A stretch of 64,000 nt of DNA from Anaerocolumna chitinilytica (GTDB lineage: Bacteria > Bacillota > Clostridia > Lachnospirales > Lachnospiraceae), in contig NZ_AP023368.1 in NCBI RefSeq assembly GCF_014218355.1, positions 2,174,001-2,238,000 on the forward strand. Direction: 5' to 3'. Below are positions 9,247-19,100 of the stretch, piece after piece. Under the pieces are notes generated by a model that was given only the letters and a program-made list of their open reading frames with translations, did no database searches and was not told the origin of the DNA. Numbering within the stretch: the stretch's first letter is position 1; every line of letters starts with the position of its first letter. Both the position numbers and the translations under genes were made by a program.

Positions 9247-10032
9247 ATGGATTACGGTATGCCAACATTAATCGAATTTGATACTCTACAGGAAAATGCA
9301 GCCTTATGCCATGATTTAGGGCTCAAGTTCATAGAACTTAATATGAATCTGCCACAGTATACAGAAGAGGCAGTTCGTAATGTGGACTTCCTTACGGAAA
9401 TAAGCAGGCAATACGGTATTTATTACACGATCCATCTGGATGAGAATATGAATGTATGTGACTTTAACAATCGTGTTGCAGATGCTTATGAAGAAACAGT
9501 TTATGAAACCCTAAAGGCAGCAATTAAGTTAGAAGTTCCTTTAATTAATATGCACATGCACAAAGGAGTATATATTACTCTGCCTGATAAGAAGGAATTC
9601 CTATTTGATAAATACAAAGATAGGTATCTGGAGAAGATTGAGAGGTTCGGAAAATGTTGTTCTGAAATTATCGGAGATAGAAAACTTGTGATATCTATTG
9701 AGAATACGGACGGGTATAAATCTTTTCAAAGAGAAGGAATTGATAGGTTGCTCCAATATCCTGTTTTTACACTAACCTGGGATATCGGTCATTCCCATGC
9801 AGCAAAGGATATGGATGAAGCGTACATATTACTTCACAGAGAGAAGCTAAAGCATTTTCATATTCATGATGCTTTGGGGCTGCAAAACCATCTAACCCTG
9901 GGAAGCGGAGAAATAGACCTTTTCGGCAGATTAAAAACGGCAGAGGATACGAAAAGCAGGTGTGTTCTGGAAACCAAGACAGCCTGGAGCCTTACTGAAT
10001 CAGTGAAATGGCTGAAAGAAAATAAATTTTAA
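9247..10032 (+). CDS. Sugar phosphate isomerase/epimerase-like TIM-barrel protein
   Basis: 261 residues of the xylose-isomerase-like/AP-endonuclease-2 barrel family. Visible metal-site residues are the Glu in KFIELNMNLP, His in MHMHKG, Glu in VISIENTDG, the DIGHSHA segment, HFHIHDA and the final E of VLETKT. The family includes sugar and inositol isomerases and endonuclease IV; this short single-domain version looks like the sugar isomerase/epimerase branch, with substrate unknown. GGGAGG precedes the ATG. The gene stands alone between stress genes and a GntR operon. Confidence 0.8.
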   Translation: MDYGMPTLIEFDTLQENAALCHDLGLKFIELNMNLPQYTEEAVRNVDFLTEISRQYGIYYTIHLDENMNVCDFNNRVADAYEETVYETLKAAIKLEVPLINMHMHKGVYITLPDKKEFLFDKYKDRYLEKIERFGKCCSEIIGDRKLVISIENTDGYKSFQREGIDRLLQYPVFTLTWDIGHSHAAKDMDEAYILLHREKLKHFHIHDALGLQNHLTLGSGEIDLFGRLKTAEDTKSRCVLETKTAWSLTESVKWLKENKF

Positions 10033-10042
10033 AATTCTAGTA

Positions 10043-10096
10043 TTGACAAAACCAGGCATACTGTATATATTGTATATATACAGTATGCCTGGTTTT
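10043..10096 (+). promoter_or_regulatory. Promoter overlapped by a 49-bp perfect palindrome, before the GntR-ABC operon
   Basis: TTGACA at 10043-10048, 17 bases, TATATT at 10066-10071. Two 23-base perfectly complementary arms (10048-10070 and 10074-10096; outer part AAAACCAGGCATACTG) surround a TGT centre. The palindrome starts in the -35 box and covers the -10 and start site, as expected for an operator bound by the YtrA-type regulator that follows. It may double as a terminator for the upstream gene, since it ends in TTTT. Confidence 0.8.
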
Positions 10097-10134
10097 GATA
10101 TACAGTAAGAAGGAAAGAGAAGAGGAGTGATAAG

Positions 10135-10512
10135 TTGGAGATATTTATCAGTAATTCGTCCAATATTCCTATATATGACCAGATATGCAAAAGCATAAAG
10201 GATTTAATCATATCAGGAAAACTGGAGAGCGGAGAAGCATTGCCTTCCATCCGTACTCTGGCGAAAGATTTACGTATCAGTGTAATCACAACCAAAAGAG
10301 CTTATGAGGAGTTGGAAAGAGAAGGTTATATAGATACCATTCCGGGAAAAGGATGCTTTGTTGCCGAGAGAGGTATTGAGATGCTTAAGGAAGCAAATTT
10401 AATGAAAATCGAGGAACACATGCAAATTATCGCAAAACTGGCTATTTCCAGTCACCTGACCAACGATGACTTGATAGAGATGTTCCGCACGCTATTAAAA
10501 GAAGATAGTTGA
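10135..10512 (+). CDS. GntR-family regulator, YtrA subfamily
   Basis: 125 residues. The winged helix is at about 12-75 (IPIYDQICKSIKDLIISGKL, LPSIRTLAKDLRIS, TTKRAYEELEREGYI, PGKGCFV) and there is only a short C-terminal dimerisation helix, which defines YtrA-type regulators. These normally repress the ABC transporter genes they precede. Translation starts at TTG 10135 seven bases after AGGAG. The palindrome-bearing promoter directly upstream suggests autoregulation. Two ABC genes follow. Confidence 0.9.
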   Translation: MEIFISNSSNIPIYDQICKSIKDLIISGKLESGEALPSIRTLAKDLRISVITTKRAYEELEREGYIDTIPGKGCFVAERGIEMLKEANLMKIEEHMQIIAKLAISSHLTNDDLIEMFRTLLKEDS

Positions 10513-10575
10513 AAGAGGAAGGGACAACAGTAATTAGAACAGAAATAAAATAAGAAAGACAGAAGGGAAAATAGT

Positions 10576-11421
10576 ATGAATGCTTTGGAAGTAAAGAATC
10601 TAAATAAATCTTATAAGGAGTTCAGTCTGAATAACATCAGTTTTAGTCTTCCTCAGGGGTGTATCATGGGGCTTATCGGTGAAAACGGTGCCGGAAAGAG
10701 TACGACCATTAAGCTGATTATGAATACCATAAAGAGAGATAATGGAGAGATTTCAGTCCTTGGAAGAGATAACAGCGTTGATTTTAAAGAAACCAAAGAG
10801 GATATTGGTATTGTACTGGATGAAGCATATTATCCCGAGTATCTGACTGGCCGGCAGATTAATAACTTCTTGAAATATAGTTATAAGAATTGGGAAGAGG
10901 ATAGGTTTTTTACTTATTTGAAACACTTTAATATTCCGGAGAAAAAAGTTTTCAAAGAATTTTCCAGAGGAATGAAGATGAAACTTTCTATAGCTGCGGC
11001 TATGTCACATAAAGCAAAGCTTTTGATACTGGATGAAGCCACTAGCGGACTGGATCCAATGGCAAGGGAAGAAATACTGGAATTATTTTATGAATTCACA
11101 AGGGATGAAGAACACAGTATTCTTATTTCCTCCCATATTGTATCAGATTTAGAGAAACTTTGCGATTATATCACCTTTTTGCATAGAGGAAGGCTGCTCT
11201 TTAGTGAGGAAAAGGACCGATTGCTGGAGGAGTATGCCATTCTTCATTGCAGCAAAGAAAATCTAAAAAATATTCCGGCAGAAAAAATTCTGGGAAAAAG
11301 ACTTTCTGCTTATGGAGCCGATGTATTAATAAAGAAAAGCAGAGATTTTAAAGAATATCCTATGGATAAGGCGGGAATTGAAGATATCATTTTATTAATG
11401 GCTAAGGAGGGAATCGCATAA
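10576..11421 (+). CDS. ABC transporter ATP-binding protein (YtrB/BcrA type)
   Basis: 281 residues: Walker A GENGAGKST, a Q-loop-equivalent region at DIGIVLDEAYYPEYL, signature FSRGMKMKL (divergent, as usual in this group), Walker B KLLILDEATSGLDP and the switch His in ISSHI. The C-terminal 60 residues are the extension typical of exporters linked to YtrA-like regulators. The gene's TAA overlaps the ATG of the permease by one base. Likely role: export of, or resistance to, a membrane-active compound (inference). Confidence 0.9.
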   Translation: MNALEVKNLNKSYKEFSLNNISFSLPQGCIMGLIGENGAGKSTTIKLIMNTIKRDNGEISVLGRDNSVDFKETKEDIGIVLDEAYYPEYLTGRQINNFLKYSYKNWEEDRFFTYLKHFNIPEKKVFKEFSRGMKMKLSIAAAMSHKAKLLILDEATSGLDPMAREEILELFYEFTRDEEHSILISSHIVSDLEKLCDYITFLHRGRLLFSEEKDRLLEEYAILHCSKENLKNIPAEKILGKRLSAYGADVLIKKSRDFKEYPMDKAGIEDIILLMAKEGIA

Positions 11422-12044
11422 TGAAAGGTTTGTTGTTAAAAGATTGGTATGTATTATTAAAGCAAGGAAGAATGATGCTTTTATGTATTGTACTTTATAC
11501 AGTTTTATCGGTAGGAGGAAGTGAGTCTTTCGGAATTTTTTCGTCTTTATTCATTGCTATGCTGCCTTTGACATTAATGGGAATAGATGAACGGAGCAAA
11601 TGGGATTATCTGGCGATTGCAATGCCTTATAATAAAAGGGATATTGTACTAAGCCGCTATATATTAATTGGGTTAGGTCTTCTTGCGTTAGGTGTTATCT
11701 ATATTGTAAGTGGATTCACATATAATCTCATCTTAGACAAAACAGGAGATTTATTTCAATGGGAAACTGTTATATTAACAATTATTGCAGGATTGATTTA
11801 TCCTAGCTTTAGCCTGCCCATTGTTTTTTATCTTGGTGTGGAAAAGGCAAGATTGTGGTTTATTATCTTAACAGGCGGTCTTGCTGGAGGAGTAGGAGTC
11901 TTCGCGTACAGTAATTTTACGGTTAGTTTGGATATACTTCACTATTTATCGAATAATTTATGGTTCATAATAGTTGTATCAATTCTGCTGTTCCTGTTGT
12001 CTGCAGCAATCGCCGTCCGTTTATATGAGAAGAGGGAGTTTTAA
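11421..12044 (+). CDS. ABC-2 type permease partner
   Basis: 207 residues, six membrane helices, starting MKGLLLKDWYVLLKQGRMML, the usual beginning of ABC-2 permeases paired with YtrA operons; SKWDYLAIAMPYNKRDIVLSR is the typical cytoplasmic loop. Start codon overlaps the stop of the ATPase gene, so the two are coupled. The stop codon lies inside a hairpin shared with the convergent MATE gene. Confidence 0.85.
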   Translation: MKGLLLKDWYVLLKQGRMMLLCIVLYTVLSVGGSESFGIFSSLFIAMLPLTLMGIDERSKWDYLAIAMPYNKRDIVLSRYILIGLGLLALGVIYIVSGFTYNLILDKTGDLFQWETVILTIIAGLIYPSFSLPIVFYLGVEKARLWFIILTGGLAGGVGVFAYSNFTVSLDILHYLSNNLWFIIVVSILLFLLSAAIAVRLYEKREF

Positions 12045-12064
12045 GGGAGCTTAGTCCCTTAAAA
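12039..12064. terminator. Hairpin containing both convergent stop codons
   Basis: 10-bp stem TTTTAAGGGA / TCCCTTAAAA with a 6-base loop. The plus-strand TAA (12042-12044) is in the stem and the minus-strand stop (12051-12053) in the loop. The T runs are short, so termination may be weak. Confidence 0.55.
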
Positions 12065-13385
12065 CATTGGTCTCTTTCCATTTACCGGAGAAATAAAAGG
12101 ACATAGAGAGGATAGCTGCAGCAATCCAGCCGATTGGCCAGGATGCCCAGATTCCATTGGTTCCGAATATCGGGGAGAGAATGTAAGAGAGTATAACTCT
12201 TAATACCAAGTCAGTCAAGGTAGCTGCCATAAACTGGCCCATGGAACCGGCACCTCTTAATACACCATCGGCTAATAATTTAACAGAGATAATAAAATAA
12301 AAGGGAGAAGCTATCTGAAGAAAATGCACACCGGTTGCAAGACCTAAGGAACTGTCAACCTTAAAAAAGTTTATAAGCTGGCTTCCGAAAAACATATAAG
12401 ATATTACAAAGGGCAGACAGATGGTAAGCACCATGCCAATACCACTGTGAAAGCCCTTTTTTATTCTGTTGTAATCTCTAGCACCAACATTTTGAGCGGT
12501 GAAACTGGACATTCCGTTCGCAAGGGTTGATAAAGAAGTAATTGCAAAGGTATTAAGCTTAATAGCAGCGGAAAAGCCTGCAATGACAGGTGTACCGTAG
12601 CCGTTAATAAGATTTTGCACGAAGATATTTCCTACGGATACAAAGCTTTGCTGTAAGATACTTGGTATGGCTACTCTTGCAATCTGCCATAACACAGGAG
12701 TGGAAAAATGAGAGTAGCTCTCTGTTTTTAGCTGCCTTAACCGGAATACCAGGGTAATTAAAGAGAGGATACAAGCAGTCCCTTGTGCTATAAAGGTAGC
12801 CCAGGCGACACCAGCTACACCCAGGTGAAAATATCCAACAAACAACAGACATAAACCGATATTACCAAGGGAGGAACCTATCAGAAAATACAAGGGTGTA
12901 TTGGAGTCCCCCAGGGAAGTAAAGATGCCGGTTGCTACATTATATAAGAAAAGGAAAGCAAAACCTCCTATGTATATCTTAAAGAAGAGAGAGCTGTCCG
13001 CAAAGATGTCTGCCGGAGTTTGAATCATTCGCATCATGGGATCTGCGATTAACAGGCCTATTACAGTTAAAATAACCGATAACACCAGAGTTGTAATTAA
13101 CGTAGTGGAAATGGCGGTTTTACATTTGGCATGTTCTTTTCTGCCAAATAGCTGGGATATAATAACAGAGCAGCCGATATTACAGCCAAAGGCGATAGCC
13201 ATAAATATCATAGTGATGGGGTAGGAAGCACCGACGGCAGCCAGGGCATTTTCACCTGCGAACTTACCGGCTATTACGCTATCCGAAAGACTGTACATTT
13301 GCTGGAATATAACACTGATAAACATAGGAATAGAGAATTGAATCAGAACTTTACTGGGACTTCCTTTTGTCAAATCTTTTATCAT
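12051..13385 (-). CDS. MATE-family multidrug efflux transporter
   Basis: About 444 residues with twelve membrane segments in two halves. The start MIKDLTKGSPSKVLIQFSIP is the classical MATE N-terminus, and GRKEHAKC and AGFSAAIKLNTFA are family loops. Members exchange sodium or protons for cationic drugs and metabolites; the substrate is unknown here. I place the start at 13385 with GGAAAGG eleven bases upstream; in-frame ATG 13418 and TTG 13433 are alternatives without good ribosome sites. Divergent from a LysR regulator that may control it. Confidence 0.9.
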   Translation of the reverse strand: MIKDLTKGSPSKVLIQFSIPMFISVIFQQMYSLSDSVIAGKFAGENALAAVGASYPITMIFMAIAFGCNIGCSVIISQLFGRKEHAKCKTAISTTLITTLVLSVILTVIGLLIADPMMRMIQTPADIFADSSLFFKIYIGGFAFLFLYNVATGIFTSLGDSNTPLYFLIGSSLGNIGLCLLFVGYFHLGVAGVAWATFIAQGTACILSLITLVFRLRQLKTESYSHFSTPVLWQIARVAIPSILQQSFVSVGNIFVQNLINGYGTPVIAGFSAAIKLNTFAITSLSTLANGMSSFTAQNVGARDYNRIKKGFHSGIGMVLTICLPFVISYMFFGSQLINFFKVDSSLGLATGVHFLQIASPFYFIISVKLLADGVLRGAGSMGQFMAATLTDLVLRVILSYILSPIFGTNGIWASWPIGWIAAAILSMSFYFSGKWKETNVLRD

Positions 13386-13594
13386 ATTATTAAATATACC
13401 TTTCCGGTACCTGCTCATATATTGCAGACACAAATTTGATTTATTTATACATATTGCTGTGCTTACTCTAATTCATATTTATATAATTAGTTCTTGCTTC
13501 TTTGCACGCCTTTTATTATAGTATTCTTAAAATCATTTGTAAAATAGTAAAATGGGGAGTTATCCATAGAAAAAGTGAATGGATAGAATGAAAT

Positions 13595-14473
13595 ATGAAG
13601 ATTAATCTGGAACACTATAAGATTTTTTACTTTGTAGCAAAGGATAAAAGCATAACTGCAGCAGCGAAAGAGTTATATCTGTCTCAGCCAACGGTAAGCA
13701 AATACATTCAGAATCTGGAGAAAGAGCTTGGCATGACATTATTTATCCGGTCTAAAAAGGGAGTGGTGTTAACACCGGAAGCTGAAATCCTCTATGAGCA
13801 TATAGCAAAAGCTTATAGACACATTGATCTGGCAGAAGAAGAACTGATGAACCGGAAGGAGCTGCAGGAAGGGATTCTCCACATAGGAGCAAGTGAGATG
13901 ACAATGCAGCATTTTCTATTAGCATATCTGGAAAAGTATAAGAATTGGTATCCGAATATCCGTCTTAAAATATCCAACTGTTCTACCCCCTCTGCGGTTG
14001 AAAAACTTCGCAACGGCAGTATCGACATGGCTGTCATAATATCTCCAATAGAAGAGGAGGATTTGAATATCTATAAACTCAAAGCTTTTCGGGATGTATT
14101 TATAGCCAGGAAAGGTCATCCCCTCTGCGAGGGAGAAGTACCCTTAAAAGAGCTGGTCCGCTATCCATTTATCTGTTTGGAAAAAGGAACTATCAGCAGA
14201 CAGTATCTGGAGGAATTGTTTTTATCTCAGGGAGAAGGGCTGGTGCCTGACATCGAACTAGCTTCCACGGATTTGGTGGTGCCGGCCGCAGCCTACGGCC
14301 TTGGGATCGGTTTTGTTCCCTATAACTTTGCCGCCGCCGCTATAAAAGAAGGAATTGTGGATCTTATAGATATCATAGAACCTCTAAAAGAGAGATATAT
14401 CTGTGCGGTCACACTTCATTCCCATCCTTTATCCTCCGCCGCAGAGAAAATGATGAAGATTCTTCTAACCTAG
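13595..14473 (+). CDS. LysR-family transcriptional regulator
   Basis: 292 residues. The N-terminal HTH (MKINLEHYKIFYFVAKDKSI, AAKELYLSQPTVSKYIQNLE) is followed by the substrate-binding-like domain from about residue 90 (LHIGASEMTMQHFLLAYLEK, GLGIGFVPYNFA). The 162-bp gap to the divergent MATE gene is the usual place for LysR binding. The convergent azlCD genes downstream are less likely targets. The coinducer is not inferable. Confidence 0.88.
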   Translation: MKINLEHYKIFYFVAKDKSITAAAKELYLSQPTVSKYIQNLEKELGMTLFIRSKKGVVLTPEAEILYEHIAKAYRHIDLAEEELMNRKELQEGILHIGASEMTMQHFLLAYLEKYKNWYPNIRLKISNCSTPSAVEKLRNGSIDMAVIISPIEEEDLNIYKLKAFRDVFIARKGHPLCEGEVPLKELVRYPFICLEKGTISRQYLEELFLSQGEGLVPDIELASTDLVVPAAAYGLGIGFVPYNFAAAAIKEGIVDLIDIIEPLKERYICAVTLHSHPLSSAAEKMMKILLT

Positions 14474-14573
14474 ATAATAGGTATGTTTGAAAAATTACTA
14501 TATTAATATTAATATATTTATATGGAAACAATACAAAACAGAAAGAACGAGTTAGCCTTAGGACCAAAATATA

Positions 14574-14909
14574 TCATTTGAAGACATATTGTACCAGAAG
14601 CATATAGACAATCGTTCCCCCTGCTATACTTAGCAGGGTATTTCTTTTCCAGAGATGCAATAAGAGGATGGATAAGACAGCAACAGCCTCCGGAATGCCA
14701 TAAGGTGAGGAGATAAATGAAATACTCTTCATACAATAAACCACCAAAAGTCCGATAATTGCACTTGGCAGTACTTTACCCAGATAGTTTATGTAGAGAG
14801 GAGGAGTCTTTTTTTCAGGAAATAGAAGAAAGGGAAGGAATCTTGTAAACATGGTTCCAAGAGCAATAGCTGCAATAATAATCAGCGTTTGAAGAGGCGT
14901 TAAGTACAT
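14574..14909 (-). CDS. azlD: AzlD-family branched-chain amino acid export subunit
   Basis: 111 residues and four membrane segments; [32 protein letters not shown] is the AzlD core (seen at about residues 22-54). Works with AzlC to export branched-chain amino acids and their analogues such as azaleucine. Its ATG lies inside the last codons of azlC (10-base overlap), so translation is coupled. Confidence 0.88.
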   Translation of the reverse strand: MYLTPLQTLIIIAAIALGTMFTRFLPFLLFPEKKTPPLYINYLGKVLPSAIIGLLVVYCMKSISFISSPYGIPEAVAVLSILLLHLWKRNTLLSIAGGTIVYMLLVQYVFK

Positions 14910-15613
14910 GAGGCAGGTTCTCCTTTATAGAATTTTCGGTATAAGGTCAAGACAGACAGTATGAGCAGCATCGCTGGTATAATAAAATTCTTTGTGCCAA
15001 AGAATAAGAGACTTATAATTGAACAAAGGATACCGGTAACAGCAGAGAAATGATTCTTACCTTCCAGCCATTGTTCCAGAAAGATAACGATAAAAAGGGC
15101 AGTCAGCACAAAATCAAGTCCTTTCGTATTAAAGGAAACAGCATTTCCCAGCAGCCCTCCCAGTGTGGATGCTGCTACCCAGTAAAAGTAATCCAGAAAG
15201 GATATAAAGAAGAAGAAAGCACCCCTGTCCACACCATCGGGTGCTTCTTTGCTGTTTACTATCGAAAATGTTTCATCACACAGTACATAGATCAGAAAGG
15301 GCTTAATCTTTCCGATACCCTTATATTTTTCTAACATAGATAATCCGTAAAATAGATGCCTGGCATTAACCATAAGTGCAATATAAAATGCCTGGAGCGG
15401 GGCAAATGGGCTGGTGAGCAGCGTGACGGCGACAAACTGCATGCTGCCGCAAAAAGCAACGGAACTCATCAGAAAAGACCAAACAGGTCCATAACCATTG
15501 GAGCTCATGAGGAATCCATAAGCAAACCCAAGAAAAGCAAAGCCGGTCAGTATTGGAATAGTTTGTGGGAAAGCAGCCAGGAAAGCCTGGCGGTATTTAT
15601 GTTGTTTATGCAT
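14900..15613 (-). CDS. azlC: AzlC-family branched-chain amino acid exporter
   Basis: 237 residues. The family core is visible: [60 protein letters not shown] lies seven bases before the ATG. A near-consensus sigma-A promoter (15677-15705) is about 70 bases upstream. Forms the exporter with AzlD, encoded by the overlapping gene. Confidence 0.92.
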   Translation of the reverse strand: MHKQHKYRQAFLAAFPQTIPILTGFAFLGFAYGFLMSSNGYGPVWSFLMSSVAFCGSMQFVAVTLLTSPFAPLQAFYIALMVNARHLFYGLSMLEKYKGIGKIKPFLIYVLCDETFSIVNSKEAPDGVDRGAFFFFISFLDYFYWVAASTLGGLLGNAVSFNTKGLDFVLTALFIVIFLEQWLEGKNHFSAVTGILCSIISLLFFGTKNFIIPAMLLILSVLTLYRKFYKGEPASCT

Positions 15614-15676
15614 CAGTTAACTCCTTTTGTTTTTGCACAGCAGCACGACACAGTGATACAATGGCTGGCAAAGACA

Positions 15677-15705
15677 ATTTTAAAGTCATTGATGTGTTTT
15701 GTCAA
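15677..15705 (-). promoter_or_regulatory. Sigma-A promoter of azlCD
   Basis: On the minus strand: TTGACA, 17-base spacer, TAAAAT, about 64 bases before the azlC start codon. Confidence 0.8.
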
Positions 15706-15882
15706 CCCGTTTTGATCTCACAGGATATCAATGAAATGGGGTATCAGAGTGCAAAACCTCTCCATAAGAAAACAAGCAGTTTTACCATGATTATTTATAT
15801 TAATTCGGTAACTAGTCATGGAAAAGGTACAAAAATATTTTGACTATTATGATTATAATATACAAATATACCAAGAAAGATA

Positions 15883-15911
15883 TTGCATATCCAAAAATTT
15901 CATGTTAATAT
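15883..15911 (+). promoter_or_regulatory. Sigma-A promoter of the GH87 glucanase gene
   Basis: TTGCAT at 15883-15888, 17-base spacer, TAATAT at 15906-15911. The transcript would start near 15918, leaving a leader of about 235 bases before the start codon at 16155. Confidence 0.7.
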
Positions 15912-15932
15912 GTAAATATGAAGTAAAAGTAG

Positions 15933-16106
15933 GGTTCGGCTAGTTTAACGTTAAACTAATATAACTGCTTTTATGGAACCAGAGAGCTCTTATTAATCAT
16001 TGGGGAGGTGAAGGGCCAGGTTCATGCTTATAATGGATATCCATTAAGCCTGAGGGCAAGCAGGACCAATGGGGGAGATATTACTGTATCCGGAACAGTA
16101 ATATTA
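15933..16106 (+). ncRNA. Structured 5' leader of the GH87 gene, class not recognised
   Basis: Several nested pairings are readable. GGTTC (15933) pairs with GAACC (15976). CATTGG (15998) pairs with CCAATG (16066) and encloses TGCTT/AAGCA (16025/16058), which surrounds two hairpins, TAATGG-ATAT-CCATTA (16031-16046) and GCC-TGAG-GGC (16048-16057). A final hairpin ATATTACTGT/ACAGTAATAT (16079-16104) follows, without a T run. This is far more pairing than an ordinary leader would show, but I cannot match it to a known riboswitch family. Confidence 0.5.
15941..15958. promoter_or_regulatory. 18-bp perfect palindrome, probable operator
   Basis: TAGTTTAACGTTAAACTA is perfectly symmetrical around a central CpG, like LacI-family operators, and lies about 25-40 bases downstream of the predicted transcription start. 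A bound repressor would act as a roadblock. In RNA it could also form a stem. Confidence 0.55.
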
Positions 16107-16154
16107 CCTTTATTTGTTACTTATTAATTTATTATCATGATGTGGAGGGTATCA

Positions 16155-19100
16155 ATGAAAAGAAATCGTAGAAAATTATTAACAGTACTTACAACACTTA
16201 TGCTTGTAATCTGTCAGGTATTCGTTTACACCCCTGAAACCATCGTCAAAGCGGCAGATACCGCAAATCTTGCTCTGGGAAAGACCGTGACAGCTAATAA
16301 TTATACTCAGAGTTATGTAGCAGCCAATGCCAATGACGGCAATGTAAATACCTATTGGGAAGGTGCAGCGAATTCCTATCCTAATACTTTAACAGCTGAT
16401 TTAGGAAGCAGCCAACCTTTTTATAAGATCGTATTAAAACTGAATTCTTCCTGGGAAGAAAGAACTCAGACATTAAGCATTTTAACTAGTAATGATAATT
16501 CAACCTATAATACTGCGGTTGCATCAGCAGCCTATACCTTTAGTCCTTCTTCTTCCAACACAGTGACCATTACCTTTAATCAGGTAAATGCCCGTTACGT
16601 AAGACTTCAATTTACAGCCAATACCAAAGCTTCCGGCGGACAAGCTGCCGAATTTGAAATCTATGGAACCGCAAGTACGGGTACTGGTACACCGGATCTA
16701 ATAGTTACAGATATCAGTTGGAATCCTGCCAATCCCTCGGCCGGCAATGGCGTGGTGTTTTCTGCAACTGTTAAGAATCAGGGAACCGGTGCCACAGCAG
16801 CTGGTGTTATCAATGGAGTAAGCTTCTTAGTTGATGGAACACAGGTAAGCTGGTCTGACAATAATACATCTTCCATTGCAGCAGGAGCCACGGTAACCTT
16901 GACAGCAAACGGCGGACCGGGTGGTACGGCTTCCTGGACGGCAGCTTCCGGTACTCATACGGTCAATGCCTGGGTAGACGATGTTAACAGAATCAGCGAA
17001 TCCAATGAAAGCAACAATCAGTACAGTAAGAGCATTACAATAAACGGCCAGAGCGGTGGTACAGGTACACCGGATCTGATTGTTACCGATATAACTTCAT
17101 CACCAGCTGCTCCTTTGACAGGCAATGCAACGGTATTTTCTGCAGTTGTTAAAAATCAGGGGACCGGTGCAACACCTGCCGGAACAATACTTGGAGTAAG
17201 CTTCTTTATTGATGGAACACAGGTAAGCTGGTCAGATACAACAACTTCCTCACTGGCTGCAGGTGCTTCTGTAACGCTGACAGCAAACAGCGGGCCTTCT
17301 GGAACTGCCTCCTGGACAGCAACAACCGGAAATCATACGGTAAAAGCTTATGTAGATGATGTAAATCGAATCACTGAAACGGATGAAAACAACAACCAGT
17401 ATTCAGAAAGTCTGTCAGTAACAACTTCACCTATGCCGGATATGGTGGTTACAGGGTTAACAATAACCCCCGCTTCTCCTACGGCAGGAGATACTTTAAG
17501 CTTTAGCGCAGTAGTTAAGAATCAGGGAAATGCGGCAGGAGCACCAGGAGTATTGGCAATCGGTGTTGACGGAACTACCGTTTACACCTCAGCAAATAAT
17601 ACCACATCTTTAACTGTTGGAGCTACCACTACTGTTACCGGTACCTTTACAGTCCAAACAGCAGGCAGTCATACGATAACAGCTGCTACTGATGCAGCGG
17701 GCACAACTGCTGAGAGTGATGAAACCAACAATACCTACAGCACAACTCTAACCGTTAATCCGAAGGCAGGAATTGACTTTGTAATTACGCAGGTTAATTA
17801 TACACCTTCTTATGTAACAGCCGGCAATGCCGTTACCTTTAATGCAGTTGTGAAAAATCAGGGAACGATAGCCGGTGCGGTTGGCACAGTAGCATTTAAA
17901 GTTGATGGTGTACAGGTAACAGCATCAGCAAATAATACGAATTCTATTGCAGCTGGCGGAACAATGACTGTTACTGCAACTTCTCCCTGGACAGCAACAA
18001 GCGGCACCCATGTAATTACTGCTGTTGCTGACAGTACCGGTGCAGTAAGTGAAACAGATGAAACCAATAATACATTAGCTGTTAACTTAACAGTAGGCAG
18101 CGGCGGCAGAGGGGCAACGGTTCCTTATACCAGATATGAGTCAGAAGATGCACAGATAGGCGGAGGAGCCGTACTTCGTACAGCACCTGATTTTAACTAT
18201 GCCCTAATTGCATCAGAAGCTTCTAATCAAGCCTATGTAGCACTTCCTTCCAACGGTTCATACGTAGAATACACGATTAACCAGGGCGGAGCCGGGGTTG
18301 ATATGAGATTTACCATGCCGGATTCCTCCGATGGTATGGGCTTGAATGGCTCTTTGGATTGCTATGTAAATGGAACAAAAGTACAAACCATTAATTTAAC
18401 CTCCTATTATTCCTGGCAGTACTTTACCGGAGACCAACCAGGGGATGCACCGAATGGCGGACAGGCGGCTTTCCGATTTGATGAAGTTCACTGGAAGCTT
18501 GGAACAGCTTTAAAAGCAGGTGATAAGCTTCGCATACAAAAGTCTAATGGAGACAGCCTTGAGTATGGTGTTGACTTTGTAGAAGTTGAACCCGTGCCAT
18601 CAGCTATTTCTCAGCCTGCTAACTCTCTTTCAGTAACTTCCTATGGTGCAGTGGCAAATGATGGTGCAGATGATTTAAATGCATTTAATGCCTGCGTTAG
18701 TGCTGCTGCTTCCCAGGGAAAGACTGTATATATACCTGCTGGTACCTTTAACCTTGGCGGAATGTGGACAATCAATGCTCAGAATATCACAATTACCGGT
18801 GCCGGCATGTGGTATACCAATATTCAGTTTACCTCCCCCAATGCAGCCAGCGGCGGTATTTCCTTCCGCATTACCGGAACAGTAGATTTTAGCAATGTAT
18901 ATCTGAATTCTAATTTAAGAACCAGATACAATCAAAATGCTATCTATAAATGCTTTATGGATAACTTTGGTACTAACTCTAAGATCCATGATTTCTGGGA
19001 GGATCATTTTGAATGCGGTTTCTGGGTTGCTGATTATGCACACACACCGGTAGTAGTTGCAGACAATCTTCTTATTGAGAACGGCAGAGTAAGAAATAAC

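Noticed and set aside
15931..16075. ykkC (guanidine/ppGpp/PRPP) or ydaO (c-di-AMP) riboswitch before the glucanase gene
   Set aside because: Only short strings agree (AGGGTTC, GAGAG, GGGGAGGTGAA); the later conserved blocks of both classes are missing.
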